A DNA stretch of 64,000 bases from contig NZ_CP120368.1 in NCBI RefSeq assembly GCF_029892045.1, forward strand, positions 3,704,520 through 3,768,519, read 5' to 3'. The position numbers were made by a program, and so were the translations under genes. The notes beneath the pieces were generated by a model. That model was not told where the DNA came from, did no database searches, and saw only the letters and a list, made by a program, of their open reading frames with translations. Below, one piece after another: positions 29,467-39,506 of this stretch (the stretch's first letter is position 1; each line of letters starts with the position of its first letter). Origin of the DNA: Sinorhizobium numidicum (lineage in GTDB: Bacteria; Pseudomonadota; Alphaproteobacteria; Rhizobiales; Rhizobiaceae).

Positions 29467-29983
29467 TAAAGCTGGCTTTCGCTTCCGCTCGCTTCCGATG
29501 CTGGCCGGCGCTCTCTTGCTGACCGCACTGGCCGGTTGCCAGGTGAGGCCGCTCTATTCGGATGGGCCAACCGGCGCTACTTCCACGGGACTCGCCTCGA
29601 TCGAGATCTCCGATGCGGACGATCGCGTGGAGCAGGAAGTCCGCAACGCGTTAGTCTTCATGACCTCGCGCGGCCAGGGTGAGCCGGTTAACCCGCAATA
29701 TCATCTCGCACTGAACGTCTCGCATCGAACGATGGGCGTGCTTTACGATCAGGCGAGGGACCGGGCCGGGGCCGGTCGGATTGTCGTCAAGGCGGACTAT
29801 AATCTGACGAAAACCGCAACCGGCGAGACGGTAGAGTCCGGCAACCGCTCGGCCGTCGCGCTTGTCGATTTCCCTGCCCAGGAGTTTGCGAAGGTGCGCG
29901 CGGTTCGCGACGGCGAGAACCGCGCGGCGAAGGAATTGGCGGAGATCATCAGCGCAGACATCGCCGCCGCCCTCGGCCGCTGA
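29453..29983 (+). CDS. lptE: LPS-assembly lipoprotein LptE
   Basis: A 176-residue outer-membrane lipoprotein that plugs LptD during LPS export. The signal has [20 protein letters not shown], a lipobox with Cys29. The following VRPLYSDG and [18 protein letters not shown] ... [15 protein letters not shown] fit rhizobial LptE. The ATG at 29453 overlaps leuS by 14 bases and follows AAGGA at 6 bases; the longer frame above it is leuS coding read in another frame. Between leuS and holA this order is conserved in alphaproteobacteria and supports the call, since LptE sequences are divergent. Confidence 0.88.
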   Translation: MSLSDKAGFRFRSLPMLAGALLLTALAGCQVRPLYSDGPTGATSTGLASIEISDADDRVEQEVRNALVFMTSRGQGEPVNPQYHLALNVSHRTMGVLYDQARDRAGAGRIVVKADYNLTKTATGETVESGNRSAVALVDFPAQEFAKVRAVRDGENRAAKELAEIISADIAAALGR

Positions 29984-29995
29984 TCCGGTGGGGCG

Positions 29996-31030
29996 ATGAG
30001 CGAGGTCAAGTCGCACGAATTCGACAATTTCCTGCAGAGGTCTGCAGCGAGCTACCGGCTTTTCCTGCTTTACGGTCCCGATCGCGGCCTCGTTTCCGAG
30101 AGGGCAGCACAGCTTGCCGGCAGGTTCGGCGTAGCGCTCGATGATCCTTTTGCCGTCGTGAAACTCGATGCCGCGGAGCTGCAGCAGGGCGTTGGCAGGG
30201 TTCTGGACGAGGTCAACGCCATTGGCCTTTTTGGTGGCGAAAAGCTGATCTGGGTGCGCGGCGCCTCGGCGGAAAAGGGGCTTTTCGAGGCCCTGCAGAT
30301 ACTTGCAGCAGAACCTCCCACCGGCAGTTATCTGATCATCGAGGCGGGCGACCTCAAGAAAGGCGCGGCGCTGCGAAAGGTGGGCGAATCTTCCCGTACC
30401 GTCGCCTCGGTCGCCTGCTACAGTGATGATGCTCGCAGCCTGCATGCACTTGTCGACAAGGAGCTCGCGGATGCCGGCCTCAGGATAAGCCCCGCGGCGC
30501 GCCAGCGGCTCCTGGAAGCTCTCGGCGGCGATCGCCTCGCCTCACGCAATGAAGTTCGAAAACTGGCACTTTATTGCCGCGGCAAGGACCTCGTCGAGGA
30601 GGAAGATGTTCTCGCCATCGTCGGCGACGCCAGTGCCATCTCGGTGGATGACGCCGTCGACGCGGTTCTTCAGGGCGATCCCGATGCGCTGTTGCACGCT
30701 ATGCGAAAGATCACCACCTCGAAAACGCCGCCTTTTCTGGTACTTCAGGCCTGCTTAAGACAGTTCCAGCAGCTGGATGTGATGCGCGCGGAAATGGACG
30801 CCAGCGGGCAATCTTCCGGCCAGGTGATTACCAGCCTTGGACGCAATCTGCATTTCCGGCGCAAGCCGATCGTCGAAGCCGCTTTGCGGCATTGGACCTC
30901 TCCGGCAATCCGCCGTGAATTGAACCGGCTACAGGCGACGATTTACCAGAGCCGAGCTCGCCAGAGCCTGGAAGACAGCCTGGTCTTGCAAAACCTGCTC
31001 GCCATAACCGTCCAATCGGCCCGCCGCTAG
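29996..31030 (+). CDS. holA: DNA polymerase III delta subunit
   Basis: A 344-residue clamp-loader subunit that opens the beta sliding clamp. The N-terminal AAA+-like domain (YRLFLLYGPDRGLVSERAAQLA), the LIIEAGDLKKGAALRKV segment, the middle LLEALGGDRLASRNEVRKLALY and the C-terminal collar helices (ALRHWTSPAIRRELNRLQ) fit the family. It begins 12 bases after lptE with GGTGGGG upstream. Its TAG stop (31028-31030) lies inside the left terminal repeat of the palindromic element that follows. Confidence 0.93.
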   Translation: MSEVKSHEFDNFLQRSAASYRLFLLYGPDRGLVSERAAQLAGRFGVALDDPFAVVKLDAAELQQGVGRVLDEVNAIGLFGGEKLIWVRGASAEKGLFEALQILAAEPPTGSYLIIEAGDLKKGAALRKVGESSRTVASVACYSDDARSLHALVDKELADAGLRISPAARQRLLEALGGDRLASRNEVRKLALYCRGKDLVEEEDVLAIVGDASAISVDDAVDAVLQGDPDALLHAMRKITTSKTPPFLVLQACLRQFQQLDVMRAEMDASGQSSGQVITSLGRNLHFRRKPIVEAALRHWTSPAIRRELNRLQATIYQSRARQSLEDSLVLQNLLAITVQSARR

Positions 31031-31302
31031 AGCCTTCATGGCTAATTGGAAACATTCTGCCGGAGCAGATTTTCGTCAAGATCAGAGGCGATTGCCGAGT
31101 GCCGTACACAGACGTACGGCCGAGGCGATCGCCTCTGATCCTGGCGGAAAGATGCCCGGCCCTTCGGGTTGGCTGAAGCGGGCCGCCTGTTTGCTCGGCT
31201 GGCTTGGCGGTATGCTTTGGCTACGCCACGCGCCAGCCGAGCAAACATTCCACTCCGCTTAAGCCAACAGAATTGTTTCCATTTAGCCATGAAAGGCTCT
31301 AG
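31027..31302. repeat. 276-bp nested palindromic (MITE-like) element
   Basis: The ends are inverted copies of CTAGAGCCTT(T)CATGGCTAA(A/T)TGGAAACA, continuing to TTCTG. Inside are two further palindromes: GATCAGAGGCGAT ... ATCGCCTCTGATC (31080-31141) with an inner GCCGTAC/GTACGGC, and TGTTTGCTCGGCTGGC ... GCCAGCCGAGCAAACA (31189-31250). CTAG at both ends may be a target duplication. No transposase is present. The two small open frames it contains, one on each strand, both begin MA(N/K)WK because they start in the repeated ends. Confidence 0.75.
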
Positions 31303-31369
31303 GTTCCGTTACTCCATTGATCCTCAGCAAACGCAAAAATGGCCAGCACGCGCGCTTTTCGAGCTAGTA

Positions 31370-31437
31370 CTGCACAATCCGAAATTGTGCAGAGACTCGG
31401 AGCGGCTACTTTCTGCGTCCGAAAGGGCGCGCAGGTA
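31370..31437. repeat. Degenerate RIME-like hairpins downstream of parB
   Basis: CTGCACAAT (31370-31378) pairs with ATTGTGCAG (31384-31392). A second imperfect hairpin with GCGTCCGAAAGGGCGC follows within GCGGCTACTTTCTGCG. The two-palindrome order and the GCGTC-type loop resemble RIME copies. It may also act as the parB transcription end. The 67 bp between this and the 276-bp element hold nothing recognised. Confidence 0.45.
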
Positions 31438-31438
31438 A

Positions 31439-32329
31439 TCAGCGGCGTTCCAGCAGACGGCAAATCTCTTCAAGTTGATCGAGCGTCTTGTAGGCGATTC
31501 GTAAGTGTCCGCCGGAGGCCTTATGGCTCACGGTGACCTCCAGCCCGAGACTATCCGACAGCGTTCGCTCGAGCGCCAGTGTATCGGCATCCTTCTCCTC
31601 GCGGCGCGGCCCCTTGGCAAAATTTGGATCGTTTTGGGCCTTGATGTCGTTTTGCGCGAGGCGCTCCGCTTCGCGTACGGAAAGTCCCTTCGCAACGATG
31701 TTGCGCGCCAGCGCCACCGGGTCGGAAGTCGGAATCAGAGCCCTCGCATGACCCGCTGACAGACTGCCGTCGGAAAGCATGTCGCGTACAGGCTCCGGTA
31801 GCTTCAGCAATCGCAGGCTGTTGGCGACATGGCTGCGGCTCTTGCCGATAATGTCGCCAAGATCGTTTTGGGTATAGCCATGCTCCGCGATCAACTGCTC
31901 GTAGCCCAAGGCCTCTTCGAGCGGATTGAGGTCAGAGCGCTGCACGTTTTCGACGATCGCGATCTCCAGAGCCGTCCGGTCATCGACGTCCCGCACGATC
32001 ACCGGAATTTCGGTAAAGCCCGCAAGTTGCGCCGCCCGCCAGCGCCGTTCTCCGGCGATAATTTCATAGCGCTCGTGCCCAACGGTGCGAACGACCACCG
32101 GCTGAACGATGCCGTGCTGACGGATCGAACTCGCCAGATCCTGAAGCTCGGCTTCGTCGAACTGCCGACGCGGATTGCGGGGGTTGCGCGACACGAACTC
32201 GATTGGAACACGCCGGTCGGCACTGACAGAGGCTGCCTGCGCAGCCCCCGTCTGTAACGGCTGATCCATTTCGCCGATCAAGGCGGCCAAGCCGCGACCC
32301 AGACGCCTCTTGGAGCTGTCGTCGTTCAT
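31439..32329 (-). CDS. parB: Chromosome partitioning protein ParB
   Basis: A 296-residue CTP-dependent clamp that loads at parS and spreads over the origin region. The order is the N-terminal ParA-interacting KRRLGRGLAALIG (7-19), the CTPase/arginine patch with GERRWRAA (93-100) and ENVQRSDLNPLEEA, the helix-turn-helix DLGDIIGKSRSHVANSLRLL, and a C-terminal dimer domain. It is last of mnmE-mnmG-rsmG-parA-parB, 33 bp after parA. It is full length. Confidence 0.98.
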   Translation of the reverse strand: MNDDSSKRRLGRGLAALIGEMDQPLQTGAAQAASVSADRRVPIEFVSRNPRNPRRQFDEAELQDLASSIRQHGIVQPVVVRTVGHERYEIIAGERRWRAAQLAGFTEIPVIVRDVDDRTALEIAIVENVQRSDLNPLEEALGYEQLIAEHGYTQNDLGDIIGKSRSHVANSLRLLKLPEPVRDMLSDGSLSAGHARALIPTSDPVALARNIVAKGLSVREAERLAQNDIKAQNDPNFAKGPRREEKDADTLALERTLSDSLGLEVTVSHKASGGHLRIAYKTLDQLEEICRLLERR

Positions 32330-32362
32330 ATATCACCCAACTTCATTACGAGTCCGAAACGA

Positions 32363-33157
32363 TTAAGCAGCCTTGCGTTGCCGCTCGCGCTGTATCACTT
32401 CCGAAGCCAATTGCAGATAGGCTTGGCTTCCAGCACATTTCAAATCATAGAGAATAGCTGGCTTTCCGTAGGAAGGCGCTTCCGAAACCCGTACGTTTCT
32501 CGGAATCAAGGTATGATAGACCTTGTCGCCGAGGTGGGTGCGGACGTCGCTCACGACTTGCTGGGCCAGATTGTTGCGAGAATCGAACATTGTCAAAACG
32601 ATGCCTTGAATATCAAGGCTTGGATTGACGGTGCGACGCACCTGGTCAACGGTTTCCAGTAGCTGACTTAGCCCCTCAAGTGCAAAGAATTCACATTGCA
32701 ACGGCACGAGCACCGAATGCGCCGCGGCCATGGCGTTCATCGTCAACAGATTGAAAGATGGCGGGCAGTCGACCAGAACATAGGAATAGGCGAGCGCGTC
32801 TGCCGTCCCCAGCGCTTTGCGAAGACGGAAGACACGGTCGGACTCTCTCGAGATCTCCATCTCAATGCCGAGCAAATCCATCGTCGAGGGAATGATCGCC
32901 AGGTTAGGTACAGCGGTGTTTTGTGCGATGTCGCCGATGGAATGCGTACCCATCATCAGCTCGTAGGATGACAGGTGCCTGTCACGGCGCTGGATTCCAA
33001 GGCCCGTGCTGGCGTTTCCCTGCGGGTCAAGGTCGACGATCAGCACTTTCTCGCCGATGGCTGCCAAAGCCGTCGCAAGATTGATGGCGGTTGTCGTCTT
33101 ACCGACGCCGCCCTTCTGGTTGGCAATGGTGATAATCCGATTTCTTGGGCCAAACAT
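32363..33157 (-). CDS. parA: Chromosome partitioning ATPase ParA
   Basis: A 264-residue deviant Walker ATPase that forms the nucleoid gradient moving ParB-parS complexes. KGGVGKTTT (15-23) is the deviant Walker A, followed by VLIVDLDPQGNASTGLG and LVDCPPSFNLLTMNAM. It is of the short chromosomal type without an N-terminal DNA-binding extension. It begins 15 bp after rsmG and precedes parB. Confidence 0.98.
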   Translation of the reverse strand: MFGPRNRIITIANQKGGVGKTTTAINLATALAAIGEKVLIVDLDPQGNASTGLGIQRRDRHLSSYELMMGTHSIGDIAQNTAVPNLAIIPSTMDLLGIEMEISRESDRVFRLRKALGTADALAYSYVLVDCPPSFNLLTMNAMAAAHSVLVPLQCEFFALEGLSQLLETVDQVRRTVNPSLDIQGIVLTMFDSRNNLAQQVVSDVRTHLGDKVYHTLIPRNVRVSEAPSYGKPAILYDLKCAGSQAYLQLASEVIQRERQRKAA

Positions 33158-33172
33158 GTTTCCGCTCGCCTA

Positions 33173-33814
33173 TCACTTCATCCGACGCGAAAGATTTGCA
33201 ATCTCGAGTACAACCGAATCCGGCTCGACAACACTGGCATGTTTTACCAGATCGAATTGAAAGCGGCTAACGGCTTTGTCGATTTCCTGCTGATAATCCC
33301 GTCCTTTGTGAAAGAAGGCGACAGTTTGGGAGTGTTCGGCGAGCATCCAGGGCGTGCAATAGTCCAGCAACTGGCTCAAATCGGCCAGTGCACGCGCCGA
33401 AATGGCGTCGCAACGGGGGACGACCGAGCTGGCATCCTCGATTCGAATCGGATGAACCGACCCTCTTGCGCCTGTTTCATTCAGCGCGACGCGGAGGAAG
33501 GCGGACTTTTTGTTGTTGCTTTCGATGAGATGCACCCAGCCATCGGCAAACTCCGACAGGCAGATGGCGGTGACGACGCCTGGAAAGCCGGCGCCGCTGC
33601 CGAGATCAACCCAGATTTTCGGACCAGGCGAAAGCTGAAAAATCTGCAAGCTATCCAGGATGTGGCGTCGCCATAAATCCTCCAGCGTGGAAGGGGCGAC
33701 CAGATTGATCGTTTTCGCCCACTTCTGGAAAAGGGCCGCAAAATGCTCCAGCTTTTGAAGCGTTTCACGTGAAACACGCAATCCGTTCAGTTGCTCAGCC
33801 AGACTCGTTTTCAT
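33173..33814 (-). CDS. rsmG: 16S rRNA m7G527 methyltransferase
   Basis: A 213-residue SAM-dependent enzyme (GidB). Its [15 protein letters not shown] is the SAM-binding motif, and [33 protein letters not shown] the family N-terminus. The ATG at 33814 has GAGG 7 bases upstream; a GTG four codons earlier would overlap mnmG. The codons for VSRET form a near-perfect parS site (33761-33776). It sits 8 bp after mnmG. Confidence 0.97.
   Translation of the reverse strand: MKTSLAEQLNGLRVSRETLQKLEHFAALFQKWAKTINLVAPSTLEDLWRRHILDSLQIFQLSPGPKIWVDLGSGAGFPGVVTAICLSEFADGWVHLIESNNKKSAFLRVALNETGARGSVHPIRIEDASSVVPRCDAISARALADLSQLLDYCTPWMLAEHSQTVAFFHKGRDYQQEIDKAVSRFQFDLVKHASVVEPDSVVLEIANLSRRMK
33761..33776. promoter_or_regulatory. 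parS: parS site inside rsmG
   Basis: CGTTTCACGTGAAACA matches the 16-bp consensus TGTTTCACGTGAAACA at 15 positions. It lies inside the rsmG coding sequence, about 7 kb from the predicted origin. Confidence 0.9.
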
Positions 33815-33822
33815 TGTAGGCC

Positions 33823-35694
33823 TCACCCCGCCACACGTGGCGTCGCGCGCCCCTGCCGCCGCAACCAGCTCAGGAGCAGCGACACCGCCGCCGGCGTCAT
33901 GCCGTCGACTTTCATAGCCTGGGCGAGGTTTCGCGGCCTTTGCTGCATCAATTTCTGCTTCAACTCGTTCGACAGACCCGGCAGGTCGCCATAGTCGAAA
34001 TCATCCGGAATGACCGCGGTCTCCTCCCGGCGAATGCCTGCGATATCCGCTGCCTGGCGTTCCATATAGACCGCATAGGCCGCGTCGATCTCCAATGCTT
34101 CAACGACCCTGACATCTATGCTGCCGAGCTCAGGCCACAGCGGCTTGAGTCCTTCGATCGTCTGATCCGGATAAGAAAGGACCTCGAAGGCCGATCGCCG
34201 TTGTCCATCCTGATTGAGCTTCAAACCGAAACGTCTGCCCTCCGTGGGAGTAACCGAGAGCGACTGCAACAGGCGACGCCCCGCTTCAAAGGAACTCTTC
34301 CACACATCAAAGCGCCGGCGGCGCTGATCTCCAACGCAGCCCAGATCGATGCCAACCGGTGTCAGGCGCATATCGGCGTTATCCGCCCGCAGCGAAAGCC
34401 GATATTCCGCGCGCGAGGTGAACATTCGGTAGGGCTCCGTTATCCCGCGCGACGTCAGATCATCGATCATTACACCGATATAGGAGTCCGTGCGGCTGAA
34501 AAGTAACGGATCACGCCCCGTCGCCGCCAGTGCTGCATTGAGACCCGCTACCAGGCCCTGGGCACCCGCCTCTTCATATCCGGTCGTGCCGTTGATTTGT
34601 CCGGCCAAGAACAGACCCGGCATCTTCCGTACTGCCAGCGAGAGCTGCAGCTCCCGCGGGTCAACGTGGTCGTACTCGATCGCGTAACCGGGCTGAAGGA
34701 TCGTGACGTTCTCCAGTCCCGGAATCGTCCGGATAAACGCCTCCTGCACGTCCTCCGGCAGCGATGTCGAAATCCCGTTCGGGTAGATCGTGTCGTCGTC
34801 CAATCCTTCGGGTTCCAGAAAAATCTGGTGACCGTCGCGTTCCCCGAAGCGAACGATCTTGTCTTCTATCGAAGGGCAATACCGAGGCCCGACGCCTTCG
34901 ATCTGGCCCGAGTACATCGCGGAGCGGTGGATATTGTCGGAAATGATCTTGTGGGTCGCATCCGTCGTGCGCGTCACGCCGCAGTCGATTTGCCGGTTTA
35001 GGATTCGATCAGTCATGAACGAGAAGGGCACGGGATTCTCATCCGGTCCCTGACGGCCGACGCGGTCCCAATCAATGGTGCGCCCGTTAAGGCGAGCTGG
35101 CGTGCCGGTCTTGAGGCGTCCGAGCTTCAGCCCAAATCGTCCCAGCGTCCCTGAAAGACCAACTGACGGTTCTTCCCCGACCCGACCTGCGGGGATCTTG
35201 CGATCACCGATATGAATGAGACCCTTCAGAAACGTTCCAGTCGTGAGAACGACGGCGGCTGCCCGGAAAGTCCGGCCATCCTTCATCACGACGCCGCATA
35301 TGATGTCATTCTCGGTCAAAAGGTCACATGCATCGCCCTCGATCACCGTCAGGTTCTCGATGGCCTCGATCTCGCGCTGCATCGCTTGCCGATAGAGCTT
35401 CCGGTCGGCTTGCGTTCTCGGGCCCCGCACCGCCGGACCCTTGCGCCGGTTGAGCAGCCTGAACTGAATACCGGCGGCATCCGCGATGCGTCCCATGAGG
35501 CCATCAAGCGCATCAATTTCTCGGACCAGATGGCCCTTACCCAACCCCCCGATAGCGGGATTGCAGGACATCACGCCAATCGTTTCTTTCTTGTGCGTGA
35601 TCAACGCGGTATGTGCACCAAGGCGCGCTGACGCCGAAGCCGCTTCGCAGCCGGCATGGCCGCCGCCGATCACGATGACATCATAAGTCGCCAT
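33823..35694 (-). CDS. mnmG: tRNA uridine-5-carboxymethylaminomethyl modification enzyme MnmG (GidA)
   Basis: A 623-residue FAD protein that works with MnmE to modify the wobble uridine of tRNAs. [18 protein letters not shown] near the N-terminus is the FAD site. [33 protein letters not shown] and the C-terminal [10 protein letters not shown] ... [27 protein letters not shown] are family hallmarks. It is full length and follows mnmE by 101 bp, a gap that carries a parS site. Confidence 0.98.
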   Translation of the reverse strand: MATYDVIVIGGGHAGCEAASASARLGAHTALITHKKETIGVMSCNPAIGGLGKGHLVREIDALDGLMGRIADAAGIQFRLLNRRKGPAVRGPRTQADRKLYRQAMQREIEAIENLTVIEGDACDLLTENDIICGVVMKDGRTFRAAAVVLTTGTFLKGLIHIGDRKIPAGRVGEEPSVGLSGTLGRFGLKLGRLKTGTPARLNGRTIDWDRVGRQGPDENPVPFSFMTDRILNRQIDCGVTRTTDATHKIISDNIHRSAMYSGQIEGVGPRYCPSIEDKIVRFGERDGHQIFLEPEGLDDDTIYPNGISTSLPEDVQEAFIRTIPGLENVTILQPGYAIEYDHVDPRELQLSLAVRKMPGLFLAGQINGTTGYEEAGAQGLVAGLNAALAATGRDPLLFSRTDSYIGVMIDDLTSRGITEPYRMFTSRAEYRLSLRADNADMRLTPVGIDLGCVGDQRRRRFDVWKSSFEAGRRLLQSLSVTPTEGRRFGLKLNQDGQRRSAFEVLSYPDQTIEGLKPLWPELGSIDVRVVEALEIDAAYAVYMERQAADIAGIRREETAVIPDDFDYGDLPGLSNELKQKLMQQRPRNLAQAMKVDGMTPAAVSLLLSWLRRQGRATPRVAG

Positions 35695-35750
35695 AGTTGT
35701 TGCTCCAGCTCTCGGCTGTTGATCGTCAATTCACTATCCCGAGTCAACCG

Positions 35751-35766
35751 CGTTTCACGTGAAACC
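35751..35766. promoter_or_regulatory. parS: parS site between mnmE and mnmG
   Basis: CGTTTCACGTGAAACC has the full 14-bp inner palindrome GTTTCACGTGAAAC. It lies 57 bp before the mnmG start. Confidence 0.9.
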
Positions 35767-35795
35767 AGCGGTGCTCTATGTCGCGGCATTCGCCG

Positions 35796-37112
35796 TCATT
35801 TGCCGATGCAGAACTCGGAAAATATCACGTCCAGCAGATTCTCAACATCCACGCGCCCGGTGATCCGTCCTAGCGCTTCGCTTGCCAACCGAAGCTGCTC
35901 CGCTTGGATATCAAGGTCCTTTGAAGCCAGGCTTTGCTCCAGTGCATCTTTCGCTTGCCGGAAACAGTCAACGTGTCGCCTGCGTGATGGCATGGAAAGT
36001 GACGTCCTTCCCGCCAAGTCTGGAAGATGTGAACTCAGCGTCTGCAACAGATCGTTGATGCCGGCGCCGGTTTTCGTGGACAGAAATATGTCCGCATCTT
36101 TCGCGTCCCAGCGAATGTCGTGCCTGTCGATCTTGGTCGCAACCCGAATCACCGGAACATTCGGGGGAATCTCCTCCTCGGTATGGAATCCAGGTTTTTC
36201 CGATAGCAGGATAACAATATCGGCATGACCGATAGCTTCTCTCGCCCGCCGTATGCCTTCACGCTCCACGACCTCCTCGGTGTCTCGAAGCCCGGCCGTG
36301 TCGAACAATTTTACCGAGAATCCGGCTAAGGAAAGGTCAACGGAGAGAACGTCCCGGGTTGTTCCAGCGATTTCCGTCACAATGGCAATGTCTCTCTTCG
36401 CGAGTGCATTGAGCAGGCTCGATTTGCCCGCATTCGGCTCCCCCGCAATGACGATCTTGAGACCGTCGCGGATAATCTCCGCCAATCCGGCACGATCGAG
36501 ATGTGCATCGATCTCGCCACGCAGTTTCTCGATATCTTTCCAGACCGATGCGCTTACCGAGCCCGGAACATCGTCCTCGTCGGCGAAGTCGAGTTCGGCT
36601 TCGATCATGGCCCGTGCGTGCGTCAGACGGCCGGCCCAGCCTTGATAGACGGCCGACTGTCCACCGCCGGATTGTTCAAGGGCGAGACGCCGCTGCATTT
36701 CGGTCTCTGCTGCGATCAGATCCGCCAGACCTTCGACCTCGACCAGGTCCATTTTGCTATGCTGAAAAGCGCGCCGCGAGAATTCTCCCGCCTCCGCGTG
36801 ACGCAGGCCCTTGATGCCGGCGAGCTCGTCCAGGATCGCGTGAACAACAGCGCGACCGCCGTGAACCTGGAGCTCGCAACAGTCCTCGCCGGTAAAGGAT
36901 GCCGGGCCTGGGAAGTAGACGACAAGCCCCGTATCCAGTGCCTCGCCGTTTCGATCCCGAATCGTTCGCAATGTCGCCTGCCGTGCAGGCGTCAAAGCGC
37001 CGCAAAGGCGAAACACGACATCTGCCGTCGCCGGACCGCTAATGCGAATAACCGCAACGCCGGCCGGAAGGGAGCCGCTCGACAAAGCGTAGATCGTATC
37101 CGTGAACTGCAT
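35796..37112 (-). CDS. mnmE: tRNA modification GTPase MnmE
   Basis: A 438-residue GTPase partner of MnmG. The N-terminal folate-binding domain (DTIYALSSGSLPAGVAVIRISG) is followed by a helical domain. The inserted G domain has GEPNAGKSSLLNAL (G1), AGTTRD (G2) and DTAGLRDTEEVVEREGI (G3). The C-terminal CIGK ends the protein, as in the whole family. It probably starts the operon towards parB. The 394-bp region upstream holds a parS-like site and the rho terminator. Confidence 0.98.
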   Translation of the reverse strand: MQFTDTIYALSSGSLPAGVAVIRISGPATADVVFRLCGALTPARQATLRTIRDRNGEALDTGLVVYFPGPASFTGEDCCELQVHGGRAVVHAILDELAGIKGLRHAEAGEFSRRAFQHSKMDLVEVEGLADLIAAETEMQRRLALEQSGGGQSAVYQGWAGRLTHARAMIEAELDFADEDDVPGSVSASVWKDIEKLRGEIDAHLDRAGLAEIIRDGLKIVIAGEPNAGKSSLLNALAKRDIAIVTEIAGTTRDVLSVDLSLAGFSVKLFDTAGLRDTEEVVEREGIRRAREAIGHADIVILLSEKPGFHTEEEIPPNVPVIRVATKIDRHDIRWDAKDADIFLSTKTGAGINDLLQTLSSHLPDLAGRTSLSMPSRRRHVDCFRQAKDALEQSLASKDLDIQAEQLRLASEALGRITGRVDVENLLDVIFSEFCIGK

Positions 37113-37341
37113 TTAGGTACCAGGAATTCTGAAGCGCACCACGCTCGCGGCAGAGACACGGCTCGGCCGCTCATATCGCAGAGCCAAGAGCCGGGCAGGT
37201 CCAAATCGCGCTCCGAGCGTCTTCGTTTGCCTTGCAATGTGCTCTTGACTATCGCGCCGCGCACGATGAGAGCGGCGTCTTATGCAATGACGGGTCTCGG
37301 AAATCAAGTCTGCCTGGCCTGTTCAAAAGGCAGAAGCACTA

Positions 37342-37357
37342 TGTTTCACGTGAATCA
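37342..37357. promoter_or_regulatory. parS: parS-like site upstream of mnmE
   Basis: TGTTTCACGTGAATCA matches the consensus at 15 of 16 positions, with the one change in the right half. Confidence 0.85.
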
Positions 37358-37409
37358 TCCGGCAGGAATGCCGCAACTAGCCACTGGAATGGCGTAACTT
37401 GACCAAGAA

Positions 37410-37446
37410 GTTCGCCAAAAGAAGGTGGCCGGCGCGGGCCGGCCAC
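37410..37446 (-). terminator. Likely terminator of rho
   Basis: GTGGCCGGC (37425-37433) and GCCGGCCAC (37438-37446) form a perfect 9-bp stem with a 4-nt loop. On the minus strand it is followed by CTTCTTTTGG. It is 60 bp past the rho stop. Confidence 0.65.
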
Positions 37447-37506
37447 TACAGCCGTTTAAGATAACAGCGACTTTGCGCGCCTCAACGCGCCGAACGCCTT
37501 GTACGG

Positions 37507-38772
37507 TCAGGTGTTCATCGAATCGAAGAAATCGCCGTTGGTCTTGGTCTGCTTCAGCTTGTCGATGAGGAATTCGATCGCATCCGTGGTTCCCATCGGC
37601 GCGAGGATCCGGCGAAGAACGAAGATCTTTTGCAGATCCTGCCGCGGCACCAGCAGATCTTCCTTGCGCGTTCCGGATTTAAGAATGTCCATCGCCGGGA
37701 AGATGCGCTTGTCAGCGACCTTGCGATCGAGCACGATTTCCGAGTTGCCGGTGCCCTTGAATTCTTCGAAGATGACTTCGTCCATGCGGCTACCGGTATC
37801 GATCAGCGCCGTAGCAATGATCGTCAGCGAGCCGCCTTCTTCGATGTTGCGGGCTGCGCCGAAGAAGCGCTTCGGGCGCTGCAGTGCGTTAGCGTCGACA
37901 CCGCCAGTGAGCACTTTGCCCGATGAAGGCACGACCGTGTTGTAGGCGCGGCCGAGGCGGGTGATCGAATCGAGAAGAATAATCACGTCGCGTCCATGTT
38001 CAACGAGGCGCTTCGCCTTCTCGATGACCATTTCGGCAACCTGCACGTGGCGGGTCGCCGGTTCATCGAAGGTGGAGGACACGACTTCGCCCTTAACTGA
38101 GCGCTGCATATCCGTCACTTCCTCTGGCCGCTCGTCGATCAGCAGAACGATCAGATAGCATTCCGGATGATTGGCCGTGATCGAATGCGCAATGTTTTGC
38201 AGCAGCACCGTCTTACCGGTGCGCGGCGGCGCCACGATCAGACCGCGCTGACCCTTGCCGAGCGGCGCGACGAGATCGATGACGCGGGCAGACAGATCCT
38301 TCGACGTCGGGACTTCGAGTTCCATCTTGAAGCGCTCATTCGGGTAGAGCGGCGTCAGGTTGTCGAAATGGACCTTGTGACGAATCCTTTCCGGGTCGTC
38401 GAAGTTGATCGTATTGACCTTCAGCAGGGCGAAATAGCGTTCACCTTCCTTAGGGCCGCGGATCGGCCCTTCGACCGTATCACCCGTCTTCAGCGAGAAA
38501 CGCCGGATCTGCGACGGGGAAATATAGATGTCGTCCGGCCCGGGAAGGTAGTTCGCATTCGCCGACCGGAGGAAACCGAATCCATCCTGGAGGACTTCGA
38601 CGACGCCTTCACCGATGATCTCGATGTCCTGCGTCGCGAGCGCCTTGAGGATCGCGAACATCAGTTCCTGCTTGCGCATGGTGCTGGCGTTCTCGACTTC
38701 GAGCTCTTCGGCAAAGGCCAGGAGATCGGTCGGCGTCTTGTTCTTGAGTTCTTGAAGCTTCATTTCAGCCAT
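37507..38772 (-). CDS. rho: Transcription termination factor Rho
   Basis: A 421-residue hexameric RNA helicase. [25 protein letters not shown] is the N-terminal helical domain. The cold-shock RNA-binding fold around [15 protein letters not shown] and [18 protein letters not shown] follows. Walker A is APPRTGKT and Walker B is [36 protein letters not shown] is the Q/R-loop region. The start at 38772 gives the standard rhizobial length; the frame runs 30 codons higher with no site. It is 194 bp after hemJ, with a parS-like site in the gap. Confidence 0.98.
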   Translation of the reverse strand: MAEMKLQELKNKTPTDLLAFAEELEVENASTMRKQELMFAILKALATQDIEIIGEGVVEVLQDGFGFLRSANANYLPGPDDIYISPSQIRRFSLKTGDTVEGPIRGPKEGERYFALLKVNTINFDDPERIRHKVHFDNLTPLYPNERFKMELEVPTSKDLSARVIDLVAPLGKGQRGLIVAPPRTGKTVLLQNIAHSITANHPECYLIVLLIDERPEEVTDMQRSVKGEVVSSTFDEPATRHVQVAEMVIEKAKRLVEHGRDVIILLDSITRLGRAYNTVVPSSGKVLTGGVDANALQRPKRFFGAARNIEEGGSLTIIATALIDTGSRMDEVIFEEFKGTGNSEIVLDRKVADKRIFPAMDILKSGTRKEDLLVPRQDLQKIFVLRRILAPMGTTDAIEFLIDKLKQTKTNGDFFDSMNT

Positions 38773-38894
38773 GAAGAGTCCACGTTCGGTATGGGGAATG
38801 GGAGGCGGGGTGATTTTCGTAAGGGAGCTGCGAGGGGAGAGGCAGGCTCTAAACTTTGTCACAGGGCCATGGAAGAGGAGATAGGCGAAAATAG

Positions 38895-38910
38895 CGATTC
38901 ACGTGAAACG
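38895..38910. promoter_or_regulatory. parS: parS-like site between hemJ and rho
   Basis: CGATTCACGTGAAACG keeps the core and the right half of the ParB palindrome with one change in the left half. It lies 123 bp before the rho start. Confidence 0.8.
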
Positions 38911-38966
38911 CCGCAAGGGGTCGCGGCAATTTAGCGACAACTATTGCATCTGCGAATCGATTGAAT

Positions 38967-39506
38967 TCAAAATGGTTTCACCACAGCCATAATCACGATG
39001 AGAATCATCAGCAGCGTAGGGGCCTCGTTCATCAGCCGCCAGTAGCGCGCATCGCGCCGATTGTCGTCGCGATCGAAGGCATTGACCGCCCGGCTGAAAT
39101 GCACATGCACCAAAGTCAGCAGCACGACGAAAAGCAGTTTGGCGTGCAGCCAGCCGCCGCGGAAACCGTAAACGCTCCATGCGAGATAAAGGCCAAGCAC
39201 CCAGGAGATCATCATCGCCGGGTTCATGATGATCTTAAGCAGCCGCTGCTCCATCATCTTGAATGTCTCGGATTGCACCGATCCGGGCGCAGCATCCGTA
39301 TGGTAGATGAAGAGACGCGGCATATAGAGAAGCGCCGCCATCCATGACATCACCGCGATAATATGAAATGCTTTTATCCAGAGGTAGAGGTCGTCCGGCT
39401 GCCAGGCGAATAGCCCGAACAGCAGCGCCGCGAAAGCCGAAATTGCGAAGATTGCACGCCGCCGCGCTCTGTTTCCTGGACCGCTGTCGGTCTGGCGTTC
39501 CCCCAT
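38967..39506 (-). CDS. hemJ: Protoporphyrinogen oxidase HemJ
   Basis: A 179-residue membrane protein that oxidises protoporphyrinogen IX in haem synthesis. It has four transmembrane segments. The conserved LWIKAFHIIAVMSWMAALLYMPRLFIYH carries the His essential in this family, and ILMNP-type segment LKIIMNPAMMISWVLGLYLAW follows. ATG 39506 overlaps the hemE stop in TGATG, so hemE and hemJ are coupled; the GTG one codon earlier is less likely. Confidence 0.93.
   Translation of the reverse strand: MGERQTDSGPGNRARRRAIFAISAFAALLFGLFAWQPDDLYLWIKAFHIIAVMSWMAALLYMPRLFIYHTDAAPGSVQSETFKMMEQRLLKIIMNPAMMISWVLGLYLAWSVYGFRGGWLHAKLLFVVLLTLVHVHFSRAVNAFDRDDNRRDARYWRLMNEAPTLLMILIVIMAVVKPF

Larger units (their letters stand above)
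37113..37506. other. Intergenic region between mnmE and rho (394 bp)
   Basis: No gene is seen. It holds a parS-like site (37342-37357), the hairpin at 37410-37446, and a degenerate RIME-like stretch, ACAGCGACTTTGCGCGCC ... GGCGTT-type, at 37465-37505. mnmE promoter elements should lie near 37113-37250, but none stands out by eye. Confidence 0.5.

Noticed and set aside
31038..31290. Two small frames beginning MA(N/K)WK on opposite strands
   Set aside because: Both are generated by the terminal inverted repeats of the palindromic element and have no independent support as genes.
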